From NCBI RefSeq assembly GCF_037975245.1, contig NC_092574.1:9147713-9211712 (forward strand): a stretch of DNA of 64,000 nucleotides. Direction: 5' to 3'. The translations under genes were made by a program, and so were the position numbers. The DNA comes from Apostichopus japonicus. Taxonomy: Eukaryota > Echinodermata > Holothuroidea > Aspidochirotida > Stichopodidae. This document shows positions 11,344 to 19,200 of the stretch, piece by piece. How positions within the stretch are numbered: position 1 is the first letter of the stretch; each line of letters opens with the position of its first letter. The notes beneath the pieces are model-generated. The model was not told the origin of the DNA and searched no databases. It saw nothing but the letters and a program-made list of their open reading frames with translations.

Positions 11344-13964
11344 TATATTAAATTAAAAAGTTATCCTTTAACAAACACAGTACCATGCGTATCAACAAAA
11401 CAAAATCCATCGAAACCGTTCAAACATTGCATTATTGATGTTTGATTGCATGTGTAACCACTCATGATTAGTTACGTAAATATAATTTCAGAAGGTGGGA
11501 GGATATGGGGTAGATTATGAACCATCTAATTTATCAAGGATCAAAAAGCACATGTCGTATAGAAATATATATGTACATTTAAAACTAAACTTCCTCAGTT
11601 GCGTTGAACAGATATAGAAATATATCTTTGGCTCATATCTGGTGGTCTGGATGAGTTACCATAAAGACTGAAGTTCTTCGTGACAATAAGGTATAAGCTC
11701 GCAAATCGAGGTATGCAAATGTAAACTAAAACATATGACATGGAGTCCAGATGTTTCAGTAAACTTAGGTAAACTTCAGACCGAGAATGATTACATTCTC
11801 CATATACTTGCAGACAGAGAACTTTTAGATTCGAAAGATGGAGTTATCAGGACTTGGAAACGGCTTACTGTAGCTACGACCATGGTTGGCGACAGAGAGG
11901 TATGTCATCTAAATCGATTGCATTATCTGCTACAAGTTGTGCAGTAGATAATTTTTGCCTTTATCCTATCATAATAGGAAGAAGAAATATAATAAAAAGA
12001 TACAAATTTAACTTGTGTACTTATAAAGCACCGGTAACATATATATACACGCAACCACACTGTGACATTAATTCCTGGTCACCGGTGACTTATCACACCC
12101 CCAAACACAAGTGTGTACAACTCATGGCACTGCGATGTGTGACAACTATACGCCTCCCGTCGTCGACATCCCATAAACAGAACGGGGCAGCTACAATCCG
12201 GCGTACTCAACTATGACTACAAGATACATCAAAGGTTCCCATGTATAGAGATGAAGGGCTTCATTAAGAGAGGCAATGGAGGTTAATTGTCTTGCCCAAA
12301 GGAACAAAGTCCTAATTTGGTTAGGATTCGAACAACATTGTTTAACCACTTAACGACGACGATCATATTTTAGTTCTACAATCACTGTGTTCTTGTGGGA
12401 ACCGATGATATTGCGATGCATTTGCCATACAGATGGCTCTCATTTACATTGAAAATACATATGGCGGTTACTATATCAATACGTTAGTGAAAAGGGCTTT
12501 TTGTGTGAGAGGGTTGCCTATACCGTTTTCTGCAATGTACTTAATTTAATATTAGTATAAGAAACTTAGCTTATAGTTGGAGTGTTTAGCTCAGTGGTTT
12601 ACGCCGGTGCCTTTCAATCATAATGTCCGAGTTCGAGTCACTCCAAGATTAATGTATGTCGTCCAGTTACAGAGTTGCTGACAATTCATAATCATGGACG
12701 TTAAATATGAATCCAAGAGACTGACTTCGGTCAGCTTGCGGCTTTGATAAGCCAATGATGGCTTCTTCGCGAGTTCCTGCTTGCAGGAGGACCTAAAATA
12801 CATACATACTTACTTACATACACACATATATACATATAGATACATATATATTGTACGCAAAAGGAATCCATGCTGAAATCAGAAAATAATGTAGTTGACT
12901 TCTCTCATTTTTAATGATCATTTTACTCTTCTTTGCAATCTAACAGCGTAGAAGAAATATGGAGTCTATGCTGATAGGAAACTCAGAGAAGCTATTTGTT
13001 CAAATCGCACAACTCAACAAAGGATCATTGTTTGTAAGTCGCGTCCCATGAATACTATCGACACGCTATTCCAACAGCAAAACATATAATGGATGCATAA
13101 TTTAAAAAAAATGTTTTGAGATTATTTAAAGTTTCAGTATAAATAGTCTTGTTGATCGATCATATGGACAAGATGGGGACTATGAAATTTTATTGTTCAT
13201 ATGCAAGCTGGCTTCGAGTAAATTCTTAATACTTATAATGTTATAACATTTTAAAGTTCAAAGTTGGTATTTGCATTTATTGATCATGAATGTGATTATA
13301 AAACTAAAAGATGTCATTGAGACAATATATATGATATGAACTGATATAAATGTCTTTTTGTTCATTAATACTATTATTGCTATTATTGTTATTGTTATTA
13401 ATATAATTGCTATTATTATTATTATTATTGTTATTTAGGGCTTAGAGTCGATTCTTAATACTAACAACGTCGACGAAAGAATAAGGCTAATCCTGAGAAG
13501 CGACGGTTCGGAAGTGATTTTTGTCTCGAAGAAGTTCTTCTCCAGTGATTCCAATTTATCTAAAGCATTAGATGCAGCCAGCAAAACGGTGAGTTTACGT
13601 CAAAACGTTGCTTTTGTTTAAGCCTGCAGAGTAAATTTGTCAAGAATCTTGCGTTTGGTGAGATAAAATTTGTGGTATTGGTAATAATATTTCTGACTCT
13701 TTAACACAGTTTGATGGCTAACTTAGATTGGAGTTTTGTGATATTCATTACAGTTTGAATGTTTCATATTGATGATATGTGGTATTTATCAAATTTTATG
13801 ATGTTGTTTGATGCTTGATTTCTTTTCTCAAGACCATCGAGTACCCGACAGCTCGGAAAACACTTCAAATAGTTCAACAGCAGCGGGCGTGGAAAACCCA
13901 CAAAAATGAAATATTGGAACAGATCTACAGCCGAAAACGAGATAAATCCTTTGCCACCAGCTAA
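636..13964 (+). CDS. CNBD2: CNBD2-like cyclic nucleotide-binding domain protein (15 exons)
   Basis: Exons joined by eye: 636-1433, 3266-3336, 3669-3786, 4568-4731, 5388-5550, 5911-5994, 6420-6562, 7298-7358, 8235-8343, 9567-9682, 10896-11016, 11751-11899, 12947-13033, 13439-13588 and 13833-13964 (stop TAA 13962-13964). All introns are GT-AG, phases agree throughout, and the product is 821 residues. Residues 1-266 are basic, Ser/Arg-rich and probably disordered. A basic segment with AFGRFRRVSGTIRVIAG follows, typical of CNBD2 proteins just before the first cyclic-nucleotide fold (from about residue 330). That fold has ILSGTCLI, SSGEAFG and KRTVTV. A second, divergent fold follows (YFKAGAIICK, FLYVIKTG, then FVQIAQLNKGSLFG and SDGSEVIFVSKKFF), split by an insertion of about 165 residues. 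CNBD2 of mammals is reported to bind cAMP and act in sperm; a similar role here is inference. The acceptor of exon 12 is weak: 11760 would also keep frame and drop three residues. Human CNBD2 is shorter, mainly because this N-terminus is long. Confidence 0.8.
1776..1801 (+). repeat. G-quadruplex-type G tract in intron 1
   Basis: Four G runs separated by single A residues end in a run of about 14 G. The pattern fits the intramolecular G-quadruplex consensus, on the sense strand of the CNBD2-like gene. It sits at the end of a GA-rich patch starting near 1755. Confidence 0.6.
2736..3105. mobile_element. MITE, hAT-like, full length (family A copy 1)
   Basis: The element is about 370 bp with perfect 14-bp terminal inverted repeats, CATAGGCGTAGGAG at the left and its reverse complement at 3092-3105. 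Flanks read ATTAGAGA on the left and ATTAGAGG on the right, a one-mismatch 8-bp target-site duplication as expected for hAT transposons. It has no coding capacity, so it is non-autonomous. A second, left-truncated copy lies near 8998-9332 in another intron of the same gene. Confidence 0.75.
3138..3192. repeat. GAT/GAC trinucleotide microsatellite
   Basis: Imperfect repeats of GAT, GAC and GAG triplets run about 55 bases in intron 1. On the minus strand they translate to a His/Arg-rich string that should not be read as a protein. Confidence 0.6.
3893..4265 (+). repeat. Purine-only minisatellite tract in intron 3
   Basis: About 370 bases consist almost only of A and G on the sense strand, with isolated T and C residues. 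The motif is a roughly 20-base unit built on GAGAGGGTAGAGGGGAGAA with many variants. The strand asymmetry makes a triplex (H-DNA) or unusual sense-strand RNA structure plausible. The opposite strand shows a 179-codon Ser/Pro/Leu-rich open frame, which is an artefact of low complexity. Confidence 0.8.
4568..5994 (+). CDS. CNBD2: CNBD2-like exons 4-6: first cyclic-nucleotide-binding fold
   Basis: Exons 4568-4731, 5388-5550 and 5911-5994 encode the lead-in helices (LKPHQRTKEDVAVVLALL) and the beta-roll. The phosphate-binding cassette is recognisable: SSGEAFG supplies the Gly-Glu pair and KRTVTV the Arg position of the canonical R-[TA]-[AV]-T-V motif. Both residues that normally contact the cyclic phosphate and ribose are therefore present. 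This fold could bind a cyclic nucleotide, unlike the second one. Donors are gtatgt, gtaagg and gtgagt. Confidence 0.75.
5911..6220 (+). repeat. Tandem triplication of exon 6 and its donor
   Basis: The exon ending at 5994 plus about 25 bases of its intron is followed by two further copies starting near 6023 and 6122 (periods 107 and 97 bases). All three end in ATCAAGAGGTGAG, so each carries an intact 5' splice site. Copies 2 and 3 lack six bases of exon sequence (GTGACA), and copy 3 also has a two-base insertion that breaks the frame. Neither has an acceptor. Use of the second or third donor would read through an in-frame TAA (6010-6012). They are best seen as intronic exon fossils with spare donors. 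Confidence 0.85.
6420..9682 (+). CDS. CNBD2: CNBD2-like exons 7-10: linker and start of second cNMP-like fold
   Basis: Exons 6420-6562, 7298-7358, 8235-8343 and 9567-9682 encode a basic helical linker (NRSIRDPLRRRREELVLF). It is followed by the first strands of a second beta-roll (YFKAGAIICKDM, FLYVIKTGRCHVIAEI) and then a polar insertion. The second roll resumes only in exons 13-14. Splice phases agree across all junctions. The insertion (residues roughly 520-680) is charged and has no recognisable domain. Confidence 0.7.
6563..8234 (+). other. Introns 7 and 8 of the CNBD2-like gene
   Basis: Apart from the 61-base exon at 7298-7358 and the AT microsatellite at about 7493-7540, this stretch holds ordinary AT-rich intron sequence. 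No RNA gene, mobile element or further exon was recognised. Confidence 0.4.
7493..7540. repeat. (AT)n microsatellite
   Basis: About 24 uninterrupted AT dinucleotides lie in intron 8. Confidence 0.9.
8447..8634. repeat. Direct repeat pair with palindromic AGGTCA half-sites
   Basis: Two 42-base copies (8447-8488 and 8593-8634) differ at about one base and lie 146 bases apart. Each contains TGACCTCAGAGGTCA, which is two nuclear-receptor-type half-sites facing away from each other with a three-base spacer, followed by TTTATTAATATTCATGAC. They could be remnants of a repeat family or a duplicated regulatory site. No surrounding TIR was found. Confidence 0.6.
8998..9332. mobile_element. MITE family A copy 2, left-truncated
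   Basis: From about 8998 this aligns base for base with the interior and right end of the element at 2736-3105. It shares the motifs TTCGGGCAATATGCTGAGAA, GGCATGCGATGT and CGGGCAAGTCGTTACAGCCC and ends in the same terminal repeat with one change. The left 80 or so bases, including the left inverted repeat, are missing. A C-run followed by an A-run near 9292-9308 is a copy-specific expansion. Confidence 0.75.
9683..10895 (+). other. Intron 10 of the CNBD2-like gene
   Basis: This 1.2-kb stretch holds no exon, RNA gene or repeat I could recognise. A C-rich patch lies around 10090-10215. The polypyrimidine tract before the acceptor at 10895 is short but adequate. Confidence 0.35.
10896..13964 (+). 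CDS. CNBD2: CNBD2-like exons 11-15: linker, end of second fold, C-terminus
   Basis: Exons are 10896-11016, 11751-11899, 12947-13033, 13439-13588 and 13833-13964. Exon 11 is Glu/Ala-rich (QLEAEAAAEKEKVLAIPK). Exons 13-14 restore the second beta-roll with FVQIAQLNKGSLFGLESIL and SDGSEVIFVSKKFF. The cassette position reads GSLFG rather than G-E, and no Arg is placed as in a working site, so this fold probably does not bind nucleotide. The last exon encodes a basic helical tail (TARKTLQIVQQQRAWKTHK) and the stop. The end of the fold and the tail match the usual CNBD2 C-terminus. Confidence 0.75.
11164..11466. mobile_element. Foldback element with ~105-bp inverted arms and AT core
   Basis: The left arm (about 11164-11268) and right arm (about 11360-11466) are reverse complements with roughly 90% identity. 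Shared stretches include GGTACTGTGTTTGTTAAAGG, and CGAAACCG with its complement. The centre is an AT-rich microsatellite (about 11270-11345). The element lies in intron 11. No transposase is encoded and no clear target duplication was seen, so the family is unknown. Confidence 0.75.
12245..12355 (-). mobile_element. SINE fragment resembling CORE/MIR-type SINEs
   Basis: Read on the minus strand, the fragment shows a box-A-like TTAAGTGGTTAAAC, a box-B-like GTTCGAATCC (complement of 12324-12333) and then TTTGGGCAAGACAATTAACC. That last segment closely resembles the conserved part of MIR/CORE-SINEs (TTGGGCAAGTCACTTAACC, from memory of the family). The tRNA-like head is internally shortened. It lies in intron 12. 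Confidence 0.5.
12576..12853 (+). mobile_element. tRNA-derived SINE with microsatellite tail
   Basis: The head has box A TAGCTCAGTGG (12587-12597) and box B GAGTTCGAGTC (12629-12639). The ends GGAGTG (12579-12584) and CACTCC (12639-12644) can pair like an acceptor stem. The anticodon arm does not fold properly, so it is not a working tRNA. A tRNA-unrelated body of about 150 bases follows, ending in CATACATACT-type tail repeats. It lies in intron 12. Confidence 0.65.
13371..13437 (+). repeat. ATT microsatellite forming the exon-14 acceptor tract
   Basis: TTA/ATT triplets run about 65 bases directly into the splice acceptor TTATTTAG (AG at 13437-13438). The repeat supplies the pyrimidine-rich tract, interrupted by regular A residues. 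Confidence 0.7.
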
Positions 13965-14613
13965 CCATCGGTGACTACAGAAGAGCTAAAATAGACAGAA
14001 AATACACATGGGTGTGACTCCATTGTAAACTTTGTCATTTGCACCATGTGATCCATGGTGGCATGACATAATTTAAGATTTTATGATGAGTGGACATTCA
14101 TTCGATTTGAATTTCTATCCAATTAATACAGACATAAATCCGATATATGCTTCCGTGTTTTCAATTATTGGAAGCATATACATGTACGATTTCTTGCTAG
14201 CATATGTTCGATGTAATGCTAGCATATATTGAATTAATGTAGTAGCATGCATTTTAAATCGGTAACACACGAGCTAAACGAGAAATTATCATATATAGGG
14301 CTGTTTTTCTTTTTATAACACCATGTCTTTCAAAGATTATAAAGCCTTAGTAGCGTATATGTGGAAAAAGCTCTCCTGATTTCCCAACCATCCAAACAGA
14401 CAAGTATATGTTTGAATAAGGGACCATCGGGCGCTTGCCTTTAATTTGTTGTTAATGTATTTATGCAATTCATTGTTCATATTTTTTTATACATATCGAA
14501 GGGTTTAGTACGGTCCGGTTATTGCTCTTGGTTTTAATAACAACATTGCTTTGAAACTAGAGGTACAGGGAAAGTGAAAGGTTTCACTATGCCAACGCGC
14601 ATTGCCAAATAAA
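13965..14613 (+). other. 3' UTR of the CNBD2-like gene, with hairpin and poly(A) signal
   Basis: AT-rich sequence without an open frame follows the stop. A perfect 11-bp stem, TATATGCTTCC (14144-14154) with its complement at 14170-14180, has a 15-base loop. TGCTAGCATAT occurs twice just after it. AATAAA at 14608-14613 is the first good poly(A) signal, and a second lies at 14791-14796. Confidence 0.5.
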
Positions 14614-15597
14614 TCATCTGTATTTTCATTTTCATTACATTCAACACATTAATATTTATCAGAGTAATTGAGTAAATTGAGAATTCAAGTAAAATTGTTA
14701 GTTTCCTTTATTTTGTAAAACTTTGTACTTTAACATTTTCCGGATATATGCTGCTCATTACTTGTAAGTACAAACAGTATATCCTCTTCAAATAAATCGT
14801 TGAACTTAACCTTTCTCAAACCATTACCGTTTGCCGCAGTGAACTGCAAACATGCAACAAGAAAACACACAACAACAGTTGTTTGTCCACCAGCAACTCT
14901 TTATATCAAATGGCTCACTGATCATAGAAGAAAATTGATTAACCACCAATCGATTGGATGCCAATTTGGTGAAACAAAGGTAAGCTATAATAGACTTCCT
15001 TCGCTCTGCTTTGTGGTCCTATGTAACTTTCTGTCTAGCTGGATAACCAGACATAGGCCTACTAATTCTTGCCAATGGTTGATGTGTTTGTCGATCTCTT
15101 TTATGCGTAGTTTACAACAGCCTCATTTGGACTTCTCGGGTGCTGAGTTCTCTCCATGCATAACTGAGTAAGTGTTGTCTTTCACGAGTTCTCTCCGTGC
15201 ATATCTGAGTTAGTATGACCATGGAGCTATAAACAGACGGTCAGTCTAGCACTTACTTTCACCCAATCTGCTTTGTTAAAGTATTTCAGACCATCTTTGT
15301 GTGAAGAGTCGTATGGTAAGGCATAATATGTGAGCCTAGATGGAGTTATTAACGGCTTGATTTATATTTGACCTTTTATAAACCTTTTTCCTAACAATGT
15401 AGCAGGTGCGCAAAACGCTAGTATAGTAAATCTATATTCAGCGCTATTTTAGAGATATTAGACTAATGAGTTAATATATTTTTACCGTATTAACCGTTTC
15501 TCAATATGATGATCAATTTACACTTCGGTTCGTATAGTTACTAACAAGAGCAATTTGGTGCTCGTCAGCAGACGATATCGTGGTTCTAAAAACCTTA

Positions 15598-15652
<55 letters not shown>

Positions 15653-15735
15653 GTATATATAATACATATATATATACATATATATATATAATATGTATTA
15701 TATATACATTATATATATGTATATTATATATAAAT
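15598..15735. repeat. (TA)n microsatellite with palindromic interruptions
   Basis: Almost pure TA repeats with occasional TG/CA steps give several self-complementary stretches. The microsatellite abuts the 3' end of the minus-strand SINE next to it and is probably its expanded tail. Confidence 0.85.
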
Positions 15736-15870
15736 GAAAATCGTTATGAGTTGGAAAATCAAGAACAGTGAAAAACTCCCAGCCTCCACCGGGACTCGAA
15801 CCCGGACCTTCTGCTCTATTCGCGGACACCCTAATCACTAGGCTATGGCCGCTGATTGTTTGTCCAGAGG
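15736..15870 (-). mobile_element. tRNA-derived SINE (minus strand)
   Basis: On the minus strand the head reads like a degenerate tRNA. Box A is TAGCCTAGTGATTAGGG and box B GGGTTCGAGTCCC sits in a perfect five-pair T stem. The acceptor stem pairs at five of seven positions. The anticodon loop lacks the conserved U33, so it is not a functional tRNA. The body leads into the TA tail at 15598-15735. The head may extend somewhat beyond 15870. Confidence 0.7.
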
Positions 15871-16295
15871 TTCGAAACCAGTAAGGAAGGTTGTAATTCC
15901 ACTGTAGGCGTTTGTCACCTGTATCAAACAATACTAATTCTGTTTTTGGTGACATATTTTTCCTTACTCTAAGAGATCAAACATGATGCTTACCAACTCA
16001 AAATCATTTGTGATCCCCAAAGCCGGATCTCAAACCCTTGTACAGTAAAGAAATAAAGACTTACTTCCATTGATGAAAGAGCCGAGTTTGTGTCTAATCG
16101 TAGACTAATTTATAGGCAAATAGATGATCATTTATGCTTATGTTTCTCTTGTTCATTTTATTACAGTTGAAGAGCCAAGAAAGTAAAATGTGGGACGGGA
16201 AATTTCTGAGTTGTTTGGAACTTTATAACACGGAATGAACTGTGTGAGATGCGAACTGTGAACAATTTCAACGTACACCACTAACCTACTGCGTG

Positions 16296-19200
16296 ATGAC
16301 GTTGTATCTACCCAGCACGAGATTCCATAAGGCCACAGCCCTGGCCCGATCATTGCTAACAACTCTGATGGTGAGTACCCGCATTACTCGTGATGTTTGT
16401 TACTGAATATATCAAGCTTAAGGGTGATATGTTAATCAGGAAACTCAGCTATCGGTTTGGAAATCATTTGAGCGGAATACGCGAGGAAGGTTTTTATCGA
16501 GATTTAGTCCATTTTTGACAGCACCAGTATAAAACTCAGTGTATCTTATTTTTATCGATAGAGTTATGTCGAATGAAGTGTTGTCGCAAATGAAGTGTAT
16601 GTCTGTTTTTCTCTTCATTTGAATAAGGGTAGGTGAGAGACAGGCCAACATACACAATTTTGGAATGATGGCGAAGTGGGAGTGGTGGGGTGGGTCATGG
16701 TAAAGCATAGACTGAAAAATGCATACAAGCTAGATTTGTAAACACCAACTGCAGTGACTTGTAGAACAAAGTTTATCAAAGTATTAGATCAACAAGTTGC
16801 AGGCGCTTTTACGCAAAACCCATTCGGGATCCACAGGACGAAGTCCCTGAAAGTTGCAATATTTCCAGATTTATGTTCTAAGACATCTCAAAATTGCATG
16901 TCTGCAGAGGAATTGTAATAGAATTTCTTTCTGAAGAACCATGTTCGCCGGCCACCATGCTTTTGATCCAACCAAATCACATAGTAAGATAAGGAATAGA
17001 TCAGAAAGAGTAGAGACGAGATGGTGTCTTCTCAAAGTTATGTCAATGATAACGTGCTGACTTGTATCTATAATTTACTTTGTCAGGAACGCAAAGGAAT
17101 ACCTGGACTTTCAGTGGCCGTCGGCGTAGATGGACAGACAGTTTGGGAAGAAGGTAATCACCAACATCCATTACTCACCCAAATAACTAAATGCTAAATC
17201 GACGACCCCTACCCTACTGTATCCCCTTCTCCTCTACCCCATCCCCTACCCTCCCTTAGTGACATACCCTCTTCCAAAGTATCGCGACATAACAGTGAAA
17301 GAAGTTTATTTGGTTTTCTCCAAGAATGAAAGGCTATTATCATGGAAGCAATTTAAGACAAGTTACACCGAAAATAGTCATATCACAACTTGTTCATCTA
17401 ATTAAAAGACTTGGATTTGTTGGAATATCTAACTGTCTTAATTATGATATCCATAAAAATATTGTATATTTTGTTTATGAATGTAAACTTGACTAAATAT
17501 GCTTTGCAGATAAGGAAGCATTGGTATCTGGTCGAAGAAGAACCAACCAACTATGTATAAAGAATAATACCATTTTGCGTTTTATTGTTGTAATTTTGAT
17601 TATTTTTTACTTTTATGATATTTTTCTCGGAAAAACTACAAATTACTTGAGTTAATGTTATGTACGTGATCCTTTAAGTATTTTTGAAGAATGTATGCAT
17701 TTCATTTACCCGCTGTTTTAAGGGGTTAAATAAAAAGAAAGTGAAAAAGAACCCACGTGAACATGATCTTACGTACACAAAATAATGTGATGAGATTATG
17801 TAAGATTAACTCCGTTCTGATTGCTATTAAATTGTTTACTTACTTTTGTGATAAAATATTGTAACTCATATTGATTTATTTAGGATTTGGCTACGCTGAT
17901 GTTGAAAACAGCGTTAAGATGACAGCGGATACACTGGTACGAGTAGGGAGCATCAGTAAAATGATAACAACCCTGGCTGTAGCGAAGCTTATCGATGAAG
18001 GCAAACTAGATATTGACAGACCAATTCAAGAGTATTTACCAAACTTTCCGGTAAAAAAATGGAACGACCAAGAGGTAATTAAGATATTTTGTTCTGTCAC
18101 GAAATAATAAAAACTAGAATACAACTCCGCAGGAGGTTTAAATATCAGCGGTTTCATGGCACCTGACATGTCAGGGACTTGATGCTTCAAGATGACGATT
18201 TCCTGACTGAAGTACGAAAGTAACCACGTGTCATGGTTTGGCGTTCACAGTACCAGATCATACTGTGGCTGTAATGACACATACAAAGCATAAACTATAG
18301 CAACAAAAACTCATTGGTCTTTGTCGTAACAATTAATTCCATTAAATTATGTCTTTAGTCAGTTTGAGAAATATTTGAGACCGTTTTCTGGAAATGAGTA
18401 AGTCTTTGCTGTACTACTTACTGCAGCTATTTATTCTTTCAGTATTCCAACTTGTGGCATATAGCCCTTTATATTTTTTGGGGTGCAAATTTCGAAGTGT
18501 TGTACAGCTGTGAATATTCATATTGCAACATGCCACGTGACTCACGTCACATATCTGGTGGATAGAACTGTTACAGTAGTTATTGTTAATCGCATGTGAG
18601 ATTAGTCGGGATTTGTCCTCCCGAAGCGGGGAATTGAGGAAACTCGTTTGAGACTATGTGGTTTGGCCAAGTTTGAATGGCGTCTCTGATGGAATATTAT
18701 TAGCTTGCATAATAATAATAATACTTTCTATATTTTTCACTCTTTATGAGATAAAATTTTACTGTGTGCGGTATGTTTTTATGTCTGTTTTGTTCCTTCA
18801 AATATCATATGATACAATTGTAACCCTCATATTTTACACCGATATTTTATCAGTTGAGCGAGAGGGATCTTTTTTGAACTTTTTGAAATATGTCAGCACG
18901 ACTTTGCGAGCATGAACCCAGTTCATTCATTTGATTTCTTCAATTTATGAAATATTGAAATTAATTCATTATGAAGCTGTGAGATGTATATTTCTTACAG
19001 GATTCTTAATATTCCATTATTTTGTATGTGAATCTTTTGATCCCACGGACTGTTGCTTGGAAATGGTGGATGCTTTGGTGGATGTCCAAATGGTGTCCAA
19101 ATGGTGGATGTCCAAATATGTTGAACTTCGCAACAATTCAATAATATTTTATCTTCTATAGACAACATTCACGCGTTCGATTTCTTCAAATGTATCGCTT

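Larger units (their letters stand above)
14614..16295. other. Intergenic region between the CNBD2-like and LACTB-like genes
   Basis: The region contains a short imperfect direct repeat (GAGTTCTCTCC copies near 15145 and 15187), a long TA microsatellite and a minus-strand SINE. The open frame at 14800-15171 begins without an ATG and shows no family resemblance. I do not call it a gene. The promoter and any 5' leader exon of the LACTB-like gene should lie here. Confidence 0.4.

Noticed and set aside
12576-12650. Functional tRNA gene on the plus strand
   Set aside because: The acceptor ends pair but the anticodon and T arms do not fold, and a SINE body follows.
14800-15171. 123-codon open frame as a gene or LACTB leader exon
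   Set aside because: No ATG at its start, no family resemblance, and the possible donor at 14980 does not join in frame to a credible leader.
15780-15860. Functional tRNA gene on the minus strand
   Set aside because: Box A and box B are good, but the acceptor and anticodon stems have mismatches and U33 is absent. The flanking body and TA tail fit a SINE.
18658-19161. Two open frames in LACTB intron 3 as a membrane protein
   Set aside because: Hydrophobic runs come from T-rich sequence; no ATG-based start in good context and no similarity recognised.
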